This document shows, piece after piece, positions 44,771 through 53,943 of a stretch of 54,393 nucleotides of DNA. How positions within the stretch are numbered: position 1 is the first letter of the stretch; each line of letters starts with the position of its first letter. The stretch is taken from the NCBI GenBank assembly GCA_902785945.1, contig CADAAR010000036.1, forward strand, positions 1 through 54,393, given 5' to 3'. The translations under genes were made by a program, and so were the position numbers. The notes beneath the pieces were generated by a model. That model saw nothing but the letters and a program-made list of their open reading frames with translations. It searched no databases and was not told where the DNA came from. Source of the stretch: an uncultured Prevotellaceae bacterium (GTDB lineage: Bacteria > Bacteroidota > Bacteroidia > Bacteroidales > Bacteroidaceae).

Positions 44771-45301
44771 TTATTCAGCCTTCTCTTCTTCAGCAGGAGC
44801 AGCCTCTTCTGTAGCCGGAGCTTCTGCAGGAGCAGCCTCCTCAGCAACAGGAGCCTCAGCAGCGGGAGCGGCCTCAGCCTTTGCACCTGAAGAACGACGA
44901 GAACGACGGGTCTTCTTCTTACCACCGTCCTTAGCCATTTCAGGATCGAAGTCAACGAGCTCGATGAAGCATACCTGAGCAGCGTCACCCTGACGGGTTC
45001 CGAGCTTGATGATACGAGTGTATCCTCCGGGACGATCACCTACCTTCTCTGCCACCTCTCCAAAAAGGGTCTTGATGGCTTCCTTATTCTGAAGGTAGCT
45101 GAATACAACACGACGTGAATTGGTTGAGTCGTCCTTAGCCTTTGTAATCAGGGGCTCGACGTACTTCTTCAAGGCCTTTGCCTTGGCAACGGTCGTAGTG
45201 ATTCTTTTGTGCTCAATCAGCGAGATAGCCATGTTAGCAAGCATGGCGCTACGGTGACTAGCAGTACGACCGAGGTGGTTGAATTTCTTATTATGTCTCA
45301 T
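44771..45301 (-). CDS. rplQ: 50S ribosomal protein L17
   Basis: This 176-aa protein has a standard L17 core (about 1-120: [46 protein letters not shown]) and a long Ala/Glu/Pro-rich tail (about 135-176), as commonly seen in Bacteroidetes. It is the last gene of the operon. Confidence 0.96.
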   Translation of the reverse strand: MRHNKKFNHLGRTASHRSAMLANMAISLIEHKRITTTVAKAKALKKYVEPLITKAKDDSTNSRRVVFSYLQNKEAIKTLFGEVAEKVGDRPGGYTRIIKLGTRQGDAAQVCFIELVDFDPEMAKDGGKKKTRRSRRSSGAKAEAAPAAEAPVAEEAAPAEAPATEEAAPAEEEKAE

Positions 45302-45346
45302 TTTTCTTTTTTTCTTTTATTGGGCATTCGGCATGTCCTCGCGGAC

Positions 45347-46339
45347 TTACTCCCTGTCCAGTTTATACTTTGTAATGTCGGTTCCAAACGACAGATTCAG
45401 ACTCTCGAGCAAATCATCAAGCTCAGTGAGCGATTTCTTACCAAAGTTACGGAACTTCAGAAGGTCAGTCTTGTTATACTGCACAAGATCACCAAGGGTC
45501 TCTACATCGGCAGCCTTCAGACAATTCAGGGCACGAACAGAGAGGTTCATGTCGACCAGACGTGTCTTCAGCAACTGACGCATGTGCAGAATCTCCTCAT
45601 CAAACTCCTGGTTGCTCTCTGCCTCGGAAGTCTCAAGAGTAATCTTCTCGTCTGAGAACAGCATGAAGTGATAGATCAGGATTTTGGCTGCCTCCTTCAG
45701 GGCATCCTTCGGGTGAATGGAACCGTCCGTCGTGACTTCCATGACGAGCTTATCATAGTCGGTCTTCTGTTCAACACGATAAGGCTCCACAGTATATTTC
45801 ACGTTACGGATGGGGGTGTAAATAGAGTCGATTGCGATAACGTTCACATCGGTGCAGAACTCGCGATTCTCATCAGCAGGTACATATCCGCGACCTTTGT
45901 TTATCGTCAGGTCAATCTGCATCGAGGCTTTGGAATCTAAATGACAAATCACCAAATCGGGATTCAGCACCTCAAATCCAGTCAGATACTTGCCGATGTC
46001 ACCGGCTTTGAATTCGGTAGAATTCTCGACCGTGATACTGACTTTCTCGTTCTCGAATTCTTCTACTACTTGCTTGAACCGAACTTGCTTCAGGTTCAAG
46101 ATAATGTTGGTCACATCTTCCTTTACACCAGGTACAGAGGAGAACTCGTGCTCAATACCGGCAATCTTGACAGTATTGATTGCATAGCCCTCAAGCGATG
46201 AAAGAAGAATGCGGCGGAGGGCGTTACCAATGGTTACACCGAAGCCTGGCTCCAGAGGACGAAATTCGAACTTGCCGAACTTGTCAGAAGCCTCCAACAT
46301 TACGACTTTATCAGGTTTTTGAAATGCTAATATCGCCAT
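45347..46339 (-). CDS. rpoA: RNA polymerase alpha subunit
   Basis: This 330-aa protein has the alpha-NTD (about 1-230, [14 protein letters not shown] for dimerisation) and the alpha-CTD (about 250-315, [19 protein letters not shown] and [11 protein letters not shown]) for DNA and activator contact. Length and motifs are complete. It sits between rpsD and rplQ as in other Bacteroidetes. Confidence 0.97.
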   Translation of the reverse strand: MAILAFQKPDKVVMLEASDKFGKFEFRPLEPGFGVTIGNALRRILLSSLEGYAINTVKIAGIEHEFSSVPGVKEDVTNIILNLKQVRFKQVVEEFENEKVSITVENSTEFKAGDIGKYLTGFEVLNPDLVICHLDSKASMQIDLTINKGRGYVPADENREFCTDVNVIAIDSIYTPIRNVKYTVEPYRVEQKTDYDKLVMEVTTDGSIHPKDALKEAAKILIYHFMLFSDEKITLETSEAESNQEFDEEILHMRQLLKTRLVDMNLSVRALNCLKAADVETLGDLVQYNKTDLLKFRNFGKKSLTELDDLLESLNLSFGTDITKYKLDRE

Positions 46340-46351
46340 TAATTTAATGAT

Positions 46352-46960
46352 TTAGTTCTTAGAGTACAACTCAACGATTGACTGTTCCTTAATGTTCTCG
46401 GGGATGTCGGCACGCTCCGGCATATGCAGGAACTTACCACCTTTAACATTCTCATCCCACTCGATCCAAGGGTACTTGCTGTGATTAAAACCAGCAAGGG
46501 CGGCCTCAATAACCTCGAGAGACTTTGACTTCTCGCGAACAGCGACAATCATACCGGGCTTCACCTGGAATGAAGGAATGTTCACGACCTTGCCATCAAC
46601 AGTAATGTGCTTGTGACCCACGAGCTGACGGGCAGCTGCACGAGTAGGAGCAATACCAAGACGGAACACCACATTGTCGAGTCTGCTCTCCAGCAACTGG
46701 AGAAGCACCTCACCGGTGATACCGTCAGCCTTGGCTGCCTTCTCAAACATATTACGGAACTGACGCTCAAGTACTCCATAAGTATACTTGGCCTTCTGCT
46801 TCTCTGCCAGCATGACTGCATACTCCGACTGCTTACGGCGACGGTTGTTGCCATGCTGTCCCGGGGGGAAGTTCCTGCGGGACAAAACTTTGTCCGGGCC
46901 GAAGATGGCTTCTCCAAATCGGCGGGCAACTTTTGATTTCGGTCCTAAATATCTTGCCAT
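46352..46960 (-). CDS. rpsD: 30S ribosomal protein S4
   Basis: This 202-aa primary 16S rRNA-binding protein has an N-terminal S4 region with FPPGQHG and an S4 RNA-binding fold at about 95-160 ([33 protein letters not shown]). It is complete. It is the zinc-free form, without the N-terminal Cys cluster. Confidence 0.97.
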   Translation of the reverse strand: MARYLGPKSKVARRFGEAIFGPDKVLSRRNFPPGQHGNNRRRKQSEYAVMLAEKQKAKYTYGVLERQFRNMFEKAAKADGITGEVLLQLLESRLDNVVFRLGIAPTRAAARQLVGHKHITVDGKVVNIPSFQVKPGMIVAVREKSKSLEVIEAALAGFNHSKYPWIEWDENVKGGKFLHMPERADIPENIKEQSIVELYSKN

Positions 46961-46983
46961 AATCTATAAAAATAAAAAATCAA

Positions 46984-47373
46984 TTATACACGACGACGCT
47001 TTGGGGGGCGACATCCATTATGAGGAAGTGGAGTAACATCAACGATCTCCATTACCTCGATACCAGCTCCATGGATAGCACGGATAGCAGACTCACGACC
47101 GTTACCGGGACCCTTTACATAAGCCTTCACCTTGCGAAGACCCAGATCGTAAGCAACCTTTGCACAATCCTCAGCTGCCATCTGAGCAGCGTACGGAGTG
47201 TTCTTCTTTGAACCACGGAAGCCCATCTTACCGGCTGACGACCAAGAAATCACCTGACCCTCGTCGTTGGCCAATGAAACGATAATATTATTGAAAGAAC
47301 TGTGTACGTGGAGCTGACCAATAGCGTTCACTCTCACGTTTCTCTTCTTAGAAGTGACTGTTTTCTTTGCCAT
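46984..47373 (-). CDS. rpsK: 30S ribosomal protein S11
   Basis: This is a complete 129-aa protein with family motifs [23 protein letters not shown]-like [28 protein letters not shown] and the ending [11 protein letters not shown]. It forms part of the 30S platform and the mRNA exit. Confidence 0.97.
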   Translation of the reverse strand: MAKKTVTSKKRNVRVNAIGQLHVHSSFNNIIVSLANDEGQVISWSSAGKMGFRGSKKNTPYAAQMAAEDCAKVAYDLGLRKVKAYVKGPGNGRESAIRAIHGAGIEVMEIVDVTPLPHNGCRPPKRRRV

Positions 47374-47406
47374 AATTCTTAAATTCTTTAATCGTTCAAC
47401 TTAGAA

Positions 47407-47808
47407 TTACTTCGTAGCCTTCTTCTTGTTGGCAACAGTCTTCTTCTTTCCCTTACGGGTACGAGCATTATTCTTGGTACTCTGACCACGAACGGGAAGA
47501 CCGTTACGATGACGGACGCCACGATAGCAACCAATATCCATCAGTCGCTTGATATTCAACTGGATCTCACTGCGGAGATCACCTTCTACTTTGAATTCAG
47601 CGCCGATGATTTCACGGATTTTGGCTGCCTGGTCGTCACTCCACTCGTTGACCTTCAGGTCGCGGCTGACACCTGCCTTATCCAATATCTTTGCTGAACT
47701 ACTTCGACCAATACCATAGATATAGGTCAATGCGATTTCGCCACGCTTATTCTGGGGCAAATACGAAGATTTTCTCAAACCTCCGCACATTTTATGCATT
47801 TTTAACAT
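47407..47808 (-). CDS. rpsM: 30S ribosomal protein S13 with aberrant N-terminus
   Basis: From [20 protein letters not shown] (residues 17-36) onward this is a normal Bacteroidetes S13, with the Lys-rich tail [12 protein letters not shown]. The first about ten residues of the family (IRIVGVDLP or IAGVDLP), nearly invariant in bacteria, are replaced by an unrelated stretch ([10 protein letters not shown]). The only ATGs in frame overlap or closely follow the rpmJ stop (TAATG at 47808; others at 47799 and 47790). A deletion ending near 47761 that removed the true start and first codons explains this best. The change could be an assembly error or real. Confidence 0.85.
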   Translation of the reverse strand: MLKMHKMCGGLRKSSYLPQNKRGEIALTYIYGIGRSSSAKILDKAGVSRDLKVNEWSDDQAAKIREIIGAEFKVEGDLRSEIQLNIKRLMDIGCYRGVRHRNGLPVRGQSTKNNARTRKGKKKTVANKKKATK

Positions 47809-47924
47809 TAACCCTGACGCATTTTATACTTAGGGTTCTTCTTGTTGATAACGAACAGGCGTCCCTTGCGACGTACAATCTTGCAGTCTGGGGTACGCTT
47901 CTTCAATGATGCTCTTGTCTTCAT
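47808..47924 (-). CDS. rpmJ: 50S ribosomal protein L36
   Basis: This small 38-aa protein starts [19 protein letters not shown] and ends [12 protein letters not shown], the usual Bacteroidetes L36 without the full zinc Cys set. Its TAA overlaps the first ATG of the following rpsM frame. Confidence 0.93.
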   Translation of the reverse strand: MKTRASLKKRTPDCKIVRRKGRLFVINKKNPKYKMRQG

Positions 47925-47939
47925 AATTGTTCCTATTGT

Positions 47940-48158
47940 TTATTTGTATCTGAATACAATTCTTCCTTTTGTCAAGTCGTAAGGACTCATCTCTACCTTC
48001 ACTTTATCACCTGGGAGTATCTTGATATAATGCATTCTCATCTTCCCGGAGATATGTGCAATGATCTGGACTCCATTTTCAAGTTCTACGCGGAACATCG
48101 CGTTCGACAACGACTCGACGATCGTTCCGTCCTGCTCAATAGCGGATTGCTTTGCCAT
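47940..48158 (-). CDS. infA: Translation initiation factor IF-1
   Basis: This is a complete 72-aa single OB-fold protein ([50 protein letters not shown]). It occupies the ribosomal A site during initiation. It lies between map and rpmJ, the standard order. Confidence 0.97.
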   Translation of the reverse strand: MAKQSAIEQDGTIVESLSNAMFRVELENGVQIIAHISGKMRMHYIKILPGDKVKVEMSPYDLTKGRIVFRYK

Positions 48159-48167
48159 ACTTATTGT

Positions 48168-48968
48168 TTAATATACCTTTCCTTCTAATTTTTCTACTTC
48201 CTCGAACGAAGACAATATTTCAGCCTTTCCACGACGGATTGCAATCGTATGCTCGAAATGAGCTGCCGGCTTACCGTCACGAGTGCGGATCGTCCAACGA
48301 TCCTGATCCAACCAGATGGCACGGTCGCCCATCGTAATCATGGGCTCTATAGCTATACACATGCCAGCTTTCAACATGACCCCGTTTCCTCGCCTGCCAT
48401 AATTGGGGACCTTTGGTTCCTCGTGCATCTCACGACCGATACCATGACCTGTCAATTCACGCACGATTCCGTATTTTCGGGCCTCACAATGCTCTTGTAC
48501 CGCACTGCTGATATCACCAAGATGCTTCCCTGCCTGAGCAGCCTCTATACCTAGATAGAGTGCCTCTTTGGTGGTTTTCAGCAACTGACGGACTTCTTCG
48601 GAAATCTCACCGACACAGAACGTGTAGGCAGAGTCACCGTTGAAGCCATTCAGTAACGTACCGCAGTCGACAGAAATTATATCACCCTCTTTCAGAACCG
48701 TTTCTGCATTGGGGACACCATGTACGACTACATCGTTTACTGACGTACAGATGCTGGCAGGAAACGGCCCTCCATATGGATTAGGGAATCCCTTGAATGT
48801 AGGGAGAGCACCATGATCTCTGATGAACTCATCCGCAATCTTATCCAACTGGAGGGTCGTCACTCCAGGCTTTATATGTTTTGCTAATTCGCCAAGCGTC
48901 TTACCAACAAGTTGGTTTGCCTGTCGCATCAGTTCAATCTCATCTTCAGTCTTCAGGAATATCTTCAT
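48168..48968 (-). CDS. map: Type I methionine aminopeptidase
   Basis: This 266-aa enzyme removes the initiator Met from nascent proteins. The metal ligands are in place: Asp in ISVDCGT, Asp in NGDSAYTF, His in LTGHGIGREMHEEP, Glu in AIEPM, and the last Glu in FEHTIAI. It lies 6 nt after secY in the same operon. Confidence 0.96.
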   Translation of the reverse strand: MKIFLKTEDEIELMRQANQLVGKTLGELAKHIKPGVTTLQLDKIADEFIRDHGALPTFKGFPNPYGGPFPASICTSVNDVVVHGVPNAETVLKEGDIISVDCGTLLNGFNGDSAYTFCVGEISEEVRQLLKTTKEALYLGIEAAQAGKHLGDISSAVQEHCEARKYGIVRELTGHGIGREMHEEPKVPNYGRRGNGVMLKAGMCIAIEPMITMGDRAIWLDQDRWTIRTRDGKPAAHFEHTIAIRRGKAEILSSFEEVEKLEGKVY

Positions 48969-48974
48969 AGAAGA

Positions 48975-50315
48975 TTAGTATGCAGCCATACCACGTCCGT
49001 GAATACGGCCAGAGCTGAGCAGACCGTCATAGTGACGCATCAACAGATGACTCTCAATCTGTGCAAGTGTATCGAGCACTACACCGACAAGAATCAGCAA
49101 CGACGTACCACCGAAGAACTGAGAGAACGCATCCTGCACATTCAACAGGCTAGCCAAAGCCGGCATAACGGCGATGAATGCAATGAACAACGAACCAGGC
49201 AGGGTAATACGTGACATCACTGTATCAATATACTCTGCTGTCTCTTTACCAGGCTTAACACCAGGAATGAATCCGTTGTTACGTTTCATATCTTCCGCCA
49301 TCTGAGTCGGGTTCAGCGTAATAGCCGTATAGAAATAGGTGAATGCAATAATCAGTATCGCGAAAATGATGTTGTAGGTCCAGCTGTGATGATCGAGCAT
49401 CGTGCGGACGAACCAACTTGCATTCTCAGGAGCTGAATACTGTACGATTGTCAATGGGATGAACATCAATGCCTGGGCAAAGATGATAGGCATCACATTA
49501 GCAGCGAACAGCTTCAGAGGGATATACTGACGGGCTCCACCTACCTGCTTGTTGCCGACAAGACGCTTAGCATACTGTACGGGCACCTTGCGGACACCCT
49601 GTACCAGAACGATAGCTGCGCAAACAACTGCATATAGAATGATAATCTCAACAAGGAACATAACGAGTCCACCACCAGTAATGGCTGTGAAGCGAGAGCT
49701 CACCTCCTGGATAAATGCCTGAGGCAGACGCGCGATGATACCGATCATAATAATCAGTGAGATACCATTTCCTATACCCTTATCAGTAATGCGCTCACCC
49801 AACCACAGGATGAACATACTTCCTGCAGAAAGGATGATGACAGCTGGAACCATGAATACAGACCAGGAGATACCTGTTGCCAGGGCTGCTCCTGCCTGCA
49901 TCTTCAGGTTCATCAGGTAACCCGGTGCCTGGAACAGCAGGATTGCTACTGTCAGCCATCGGGTATACATACTGATCTTCTTACGGCCGCTCTCACCCTC
50001 ACGCTGCATTTTCTGCACATAAGGAACGGCGACAGCAAGAAGCTGCATTACGATAGAAGCAGAGATGTAAGGCATGATTCCAAGCGCAAAGATTGATGCG
50101 TTGGAGAATGCACCACCAGAGAACATATCGAGCAACGACATCAGACCACCAGCAGTCTGTGACTGCAACTGGCTCAACATGGCCGGATTGATACCAGGAA
50201 GTACCACAAACGAGCCAAAACGATAAATCGCTACAAACAGAAGAGTAATAAGGATGCGCTGACGCAGATCCTCAATCTTCCAGATGTTCTTCAGTGTCTC
50301 TATTAACTTCTTCAT
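48975..50315 (-). CDS. secY: Protein translocase subunit SecY
   Basis: This 446-aa integral membrane protein has ten membrane helices and forms the channel for protein export and membrane insertion. Motifs include the plug-region GGAFSNASIFALGIMPYISA and cytoplasmic loop KRNNGFIPGVKPG. It is complete and follows rplO by 8 nt. Confidence 0.97.
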   Translation of the reverse strand: MKKLIETLKNIWKIEDLRQRILITLLFVAIYRFGSFVVLPGINPAMLSQLQSQTAGGLMSLLDMFSGGAFSNASIFALGIMPYISASIVMQLLAVAVPYVQKMQREGESGRKKISMYTRWLTVAILLFQAPGYLMNLKMQAGAALATGISWSVFMVPAVIILSAGSMFILWLGERITDKGIGNGISLIIMIGIIARLPQAFIQEVSSRFTAITGGGLVMFLVEIIILYAVVCAAIVLVQGVRKVPVQYAKRLVGNKQVGGARQYIPLKLFAANVMPIIFAQALMFIPLTIVQYSAPENASWFVRTMLDHHSWTYNIIFAILIIAFTYFYTAITLNPTQMAEDMKRNNGFIPGVKPGKETAEYIDTVMSRITLPGSLFIAFIAVMPALASLLNVQDAFSQFFGGTSLLILVGVVLDTLAQIESHLLMRHYDGLLSSGRIHGRGMAAY

Positions 50316-50323
50316 CTTACAGT

Positions 50324-50770
50324 TTAGATTTTTGTTGCGTTACCACCAACTGCCTTGATAGCTTCTTCAGCAGTCTTTGAGAAAGCGTTTGCCTCTACGT
50401 CGATCTTGGCCTTCAACTCACCGTTACCGAGAATCTTCACAAGCTCCTTACCATTGGTGAGACCAGCAGCTACAAGCTCTGCTACGCCAATCTTAGTAAG
50501 GTTCTTCTCCTCAGCAAGCTTCTGAAGTGTAGAGAGGTTCACTGCAAAGTACTCCTTGTGATTGATGTTCTTGAAACCAGCCTTCGGCACACGACGCTGG
50601 AGAGGCATCTGACCACCTTCGAAACCAATCTTTCTCTTATAACCAGAACGAGCCTTGGCTCCCTTGTGACCACGAGTAGAAGTACCGCCCAGACCTGAAC
50701 CAGGTCCACGACCGATACGACGACGTGAATGGGTAGAACCCTCAGCTGGCTTTAAATTATTCAGTTTCAT
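50324..50770 (-). CDS. rplO: 50S ribosomal protein L15
   Basis: This is a complete 148-aa L15 with the Gly/Arg-rich N-terminal arm (RRRIGRGPGSGLGGTSTRG) and the C-terminal globular part ending AVGGNATKI. It is a late-assembly protein of the 50S subunit. Confidence 0.96.
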   Translation of the reverse strand: MKLNNLKPAEGSTHSRRRIGRGPGSGLGGTSTRGHKGAKARSGYKRKIGFEGGQMPLQRRVPKAGFKNINHKEYFAVNLSTLQKLAEEKNLTKIGVAELVAAGLTNGKELVKILGNGELKAKIDVEANAFSKTAEEAIKAVGGNATKI

Positions 50771-50796
50771 AATCGAATCTACGTTTTAAATGTTAA

Positions 50797-50961
50797 TTAC
50801 TCAACGACGGTCACCAGGTGGTGTACCTTGCGAATCATACCACGGATTGAAGGAGTATCCTCTACCTCAACAACCTGAGAGATCTTACGCTGGAGCGTAC
50901 GCTTCTGGTCTACCGGATAACCGATCTTACTCTTAATCTGCTTTACCTTAATTGTTGCCAT
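50797..50961 (-). CDS. rpmD: 50S ribosomal protein L30, four residues short
   Basis: This 54-aa protein is read from ATG 50961 (MATIKVKQIKSKIGYPVDQ) to TAA 50797 (MIRKVHHLVTVVE). Family members have a TLxALGLRKI or TLLGLGLRRI segment; here the sequence goes TLQRKISQVV, so an ALGL-like tetrapeptide (12 nt, near 50889) is missing in frame. That helix start is one of the most conserved parts of L30. It is placed between rpsE and rplO as usual. Confidence 0.9.
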   Translation of the reverse strand: MATIKVKQIKSKIGYPVDQKRTLQRKISQVVEVEDTPSIRGMIRKVHHLVTVVE

Positions 50962-50974
50962 TGTCTATTCTCCT

Positions 50975-51487
50975 TTATCCTCTAAATACTTTTTCCATAC
51001 TGATACCACGTGTACCTGCTACGGTGTAGGCATCGCGCATCTGGCTCAGAGCCACGATAGTTGCCTTTACCAGGTTGTGGGGGTTAGATGAACCCTTTGA
51101 CTTAGCAAGCACGTCCTTGATACCTACGCTCTCGAGAACGGCACGCATAGCACCACCGGCCACCAGACCAGTACCGGCTGCAGCCGGCTTCAGGAACACC
51201 TGTGCGCCACCGAAATGGGCTTCCATCTCATGGGGGATGGTACCCTTGAGTACAGGAACCTTTACAAGATTCTTCTTGGCAGCCTCAACACCCTTGGCGA
51301 TGGCTGCGGTTACTTCGCCAGCCTTGCCAAGACCCCAGCCGATGATACCGTTGCCGTCGCCGACAACCACAATGGCTGCGAATGTAAAGGTGCGACCTCC
51401 CTTAGTTACCTTGGTAACACGGTTGATGGCAACCAGTCTGTCTTTCAACTCTACGTCACTATTTACTTTAACATTTTTCATTGCCAT
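50975..51487 (-). CDS. rpsE: 30S ribosomal protein S5
   Basis: This 170-aa protein has the double-stranded RNA-binding N-terminal domain ([38 protein letters not shown]) and the S5 C-terminal domain ([29 protein letters not shown]). It is complete. It contributes to decoding accuracy. Confidence 0.97.
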   Translation of the reverse strand: MAMKNVKVNSDVELKDRLVAINRVTKVTKGGRTFTFAAIVVVGDGNGIIGWGLGKAGEVTAAIAKGVEAAKKNLVKVPVLKGTIPHEMEAHFGGAQVFLKPAAAGTGLVAGGAMRAVLESVGIKDVLAKSKGSSNPHNLVKATIVALSQMRDAYTVAGTRGISMEKVFRG

Positions 51488-51493
51488 AATCGT

Positions 51494-51769
51494 TTAGAAT
51501 TTAAGTCCACCTTTAGTAACGCCAGCCTCCTGAGCCTTCTGGGCTACGAGCTCACCAACCTTCTCAGCCTGCTGGATCTTCGGCATAGCCTCCAAACCCA
51601 GAGAAGATGCAGATGCGAGTGTTTTACCTTCCAAATCATTAATCACCTGAGCATAGATCTGCTTGTTGCTGCGGAACACGCTCAGACGAGGACGCTCGGC
51701 TGTGCCGAACACGTTCTTGCGAATTCTATATTTGATCTTAATTCGTCTTTCTACTTTCTTTGTTGTCAT
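51494..51769 (-). CDS. rplR: 50S ribosomal protein L18 with internal deletion
   Basis: This 91-aa 5S rRNA-binding protein should be about 114-117 aa long. The N-terminal four fifths is normal ([29 protein letters not shown]). After QKAQEAGVT it jumps straight to KGGLKF. The usual VVFDRNGYLYHGRVK...ADAAREGG block is absent, an in-frame loss of about 24-25 codons with the junction near 51511-51515. The block is universally conserved, so the protein as written would be doubtful. It starts one base after a heptad array (51771-51805). Confidence 0.88.
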   Translation of the reverse strand: MTTKKVERRIKIKYRIRKNVFGTAERPRLSVFRSNKQIYAQVINDLEGKTLASASSLGLEAMPKIQQAEKVGELVAQKAQEAGVTKGGLKF

Positions 51770-51770
51770 A

Positions 51771-51805
51771 ATCTTGAATTCTTAATTCTTAATTCTTAAT
51801 TCTTA
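51771..51805 (-). repeat. Heptad-repeat array between rplF and rplR
   Basis: Four perfect 7-nt units (TAAGAAT on the minus strand) plus one degenerate unit make 35 nt in all. It begins one nucleotide after the rplF stop and ends one nucleotide before the rplR ATG, so it fills the whole gap. Each unit carries a TAA, and the 7-nt period puts stops in all three frames. Confidence 0.7.
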
Positions 51806-51806
51806 A

Positions 51807-52376
51807 TTACTTAGCTGATGCCGACTTACCCGACTTGCGACGGATAACCTCACCCTTGAACAAAATACCCTTTCCTTTGTAAGGCTCAGGCATACGGAAA
51901 GAACGAATTTTAGCACAAATCAGACCGAGCAGTGCCTTGTCGCATGACTCCAGGATAATCTGCGGATTCTGGTTACGCTCCATCTTGGTCTCAACCTTCA
52001 CCTCCTTAGGAAGCTGGATGAAGATGGGGTGTGTATAGCCGAGTGAGAACTCGATAATGTTACCCTGATTAGAAACACGGTAACCAACACCTACGAGTTC
52101 CATCTCCTTCTTGTAACCTTCGCTCACGCCTACAACCATATTATTGACAAGTGCACGATAAAGACCGTGGAAAGCCTGCTTCTGCTTGATATTCACAGGG
52201 CTGTTCTCGTCGATCTCGAATGTGATGTGGCCATCCTCGATTTTCATCTTGATAGAGGGGTCTACCTTCTGAGAAAGCTCTCCCTTGGGACCCTTGACGG
52301 TTACTACACCGTTATTGTCCTGAGCAACAGTAACGCCAGCAGGGATACTAATTGGCAATTTTCCTATTCTTGACAT
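51807..52376 (-). CDS. rplF: 50S ribosomal protein L6
   Basis: This is a complete 189-aa protein with two L6 folds (MSRIGKLPISIPAGVTV, and the family signature PEPYKGKGI near the end with RRKSGKS). It sits near the factor-binding centre. Confidence 0.97.
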   Translation of the reverse strand: MSRIGKLPISIPAGVTVAQDNNGVVTVKGPKGELSQKVDPSIKMKIEDGHITFEIDENSPVNIKQKQAFHGLYRALVNNMVVGVSEGYKKEMELVGVGYRVSNQGNIIEFSLGYTHPIFIQLPKEVKVETKMERNQNPQIILESCDKALLGLICAKIRSFRMPEPYKGKGILFKGEVIRRKSGKSASAK

Positions 52377-52390
52377 ATTCTATCCTCCAA

Positions 52391-52786
52391 TTAATATACA
52401 TAGCAAAGAACCTCGCCACCGATCTTGAGGTCGGCAGCCTCTTTGTCTGTCATTACACCTTTAGACGTGGAAAGGATTGCAATTCCAAGTCCGTTAATTA
52501 CTCTCGGCATCTCTTTGTAGCCAGTGTACTTGCGGAGACCCGGAGTGGATACTCTCTTCAGGCACTTGATGGCGTTTTCACGAGTTGCAGGGTCGTACTT
52601 CAGAGCTACCTTGATAGTACCCTGAGGACCATCCTCGATGAACTTGTAGTTCAGGATGTAACCCTTCTCGAAGAGGATCTTTGTGATTTCCTTCTTCAAG
52701 TTTGACGCAGGAACCTCAACGACACGGTGATGTGCCATGATTGCGTTTCTGAGTCGTGTCAGATAATCTGCTATTGGATCTGTCAT
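52391..52786 (-). CDS. rpsH: 30S ribosomal protein S8
   Basis: This is a complete 131-aa primary 16S rRNA-binding protein (MTDPIADYLTRLRNA, GLGIAILSTSKGVMTDKEA, GGEVLCYVY). The 78-nt gap upstream to rpsN contains a small hairpin (TCGGG / CCCGA at 52807-52821) that might tune expression. Confidence 0.97.
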   Translation of the reverse strand: MTDPIADYLTRLRNAIMAHHRVVEVPASNLKKEITKILFEKGYILNYKFIEDGPQGTIKVALKYDPATRENAIKCLKRVSTPGLRKYTGYKEMPRVINGLGIAILSTSKGVMTDKEAADLKIGGEVLCYVY

Positions 52787-52864
52787 AAAATAAATGTTTT
52801 AATTAATCGGGACTACCCCGACAATATTAAATAAATAAATGTCTCTTTCGCATGAGTGAGAGGA

Positions 52865-53167
52865 TTACCAGCTGGCCTTCTTTACTCCCGGGATCAGACC
52901 GCTTGATGCCATCTCGCGGAACTGGATACGAGAGAGACCGAACTGGCGCATATATCCCTTGGGACGACCCGTGATCTTGCAACGATTGTGCAGACGGATG
53001 GGGTTAGCGTTCTTGGGAATGCTCTGCAGCTTGCGAGCTGCCTCATAAGCCTCGGCAGGATCCTCTGTAGTTGCGATAACCTTCTTCAGAGCTGCACGCT
53101 TCTCAGCATAGCGGGCTACGAGCTTGGCGCGCTTCACCTCGCGGGCTTTCATTGATTCTTTTGCCAT
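52865..53167 (-). CDS. rpsN: 30S ribosomal protein S14
   Basis: This 100-aa protein is the long, zinc-free type ([56 protein letters not shown]). It is complete. It lies directly after the shortened rplE. Confidence 0.96.
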   Translation of the reverse strand: MAKESMKAREVKRAKLVARYAEKRAALKKVIATTEDPAEAYEAARKLQSIPKNANPIRLHNRCKITGRPKGYMRQFGLSRIQFREMASSGLIPGVKKASW

Positions 53168-53182
53168 ATCTCTTAATCGTTT

Positions 53183-53626
53183 TTAGCGTTCGATATTAAT
53201 CTCCGGGAAGATAATCTGCTCCTGGATACCCAGTGTGTAGTTACCACGACCGTCAAACTTGCTCTCGATACCCTTGAAGTCACGGATACGTGGCAGGGCG
53301 ATGCGGACGAGCTTCTCGAGGAACTCATACATGCGCTCACGGCGGAGTGTCACCATCACGCCGATAGGCATCTTCTTACGAAGCTTGAAGTTGGCGATAT
53401 CCTTCTTTGAATAGGTAGCAACTGCCTTCTGACCGCAGATGGCCGAAATCTCATTGATAGCAACATCGATGATCTTCTTGTCCTGTGTAGCATCACCCAG
53501 ACCCTGGTTGACAACGATCTTCTTCAGGACGGGGATCTGCATTGCTGAAGTGTAGTTGAACTGCTTCTGCAGAGCTGGAGCAATCTTCTCCTTATACTCT
53601 TTCTTTAACTGTGCTGTATTTGCCAT
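53183..53626 (-). CDS. rplE: 50S ribosomal protein L5, C-terminally truncated by a frameshifting deletion
   Basis: This 147-aa protein should be about 180-185 aa. It is normal up to IIFPEINI, then ends ER-stop, losing the usual tail (SITRILGMNITFVTTA ... KEFGLPFK). The bases after the junction (53190-53173) read, in another frame, Asn-Ala-Lys-Asn-Asp-stop, which is the normal end of L5 (FKNAK-x). So about 110 nt, not a multiple of three, are missing between the two. L5 binds 5S rRNA and is essential, so an assembly deletion is likely. Confidence 0.88.
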   Translation of the reverse strand: MANTAQLKKEYKEKIAPALQKQFNYTSAMQIPVLKKIVVNQGLGDATQDKKIIDVAINEISAICGQKAVATYSKKDIANFKLRKKMPIGVMVTLRRERMYEFLEKLVRIALPRIRDFKGIESKFDGRGNYTLGIQEQIIFPEINIER

Positions 53627-53943
53627 TACTTAATCTCCTCTCCTGACTTTTTAGCGATACGAACGACCTTCTTTCCCTCACGCTTGATAGCGACGCGGGT
53701 AGCCTTGCCACTCTTCGGATCAATCAAACTAATATTTGAGATGTGAATAGGAGCTTCCATCTTCACAAAGCCTCCCTGAGGATTCTTGGCACTGGGCTTG
53801 GCACTCTTATTGACCATATTCACGCCCTCTACGAGTGCACGCTCCTTGTCGGCCATTACCTTCAGCACCTTGCCAGTCTTGCCCTTGTCCTCACCGGCCA
53901 GAACGATGACTGTATCGTTTTTCTTAATATTGAACTTTGCCAT
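53626..53943 (-). CDS. rplX: 50S ribosomal protein L24
   Basis: This complete 105-aa KOW-domain protein ([38 protein letters not shown]) starts 50S assembly. Its stop overlaps the rplE start by one base. Confidence 0.96.
   Translation of the reverse strand: MAKFNIKKNDTVIVLAGEDKGKTGKVLKVMADKERALVEGVNMVNKSAKPSAKNPQGGFVKMEAPIHISNISLIDPKSGKATRVAIKREGKKVVRIAKKSGEEIK

Noticed and set aside
44900-45040. Alternative frames in the Ala/Glu-rich end of rplQ
   Set aside because: They are shadows of low-complexity codons; the in-frame tail is typical for Bacteroidetes L17.
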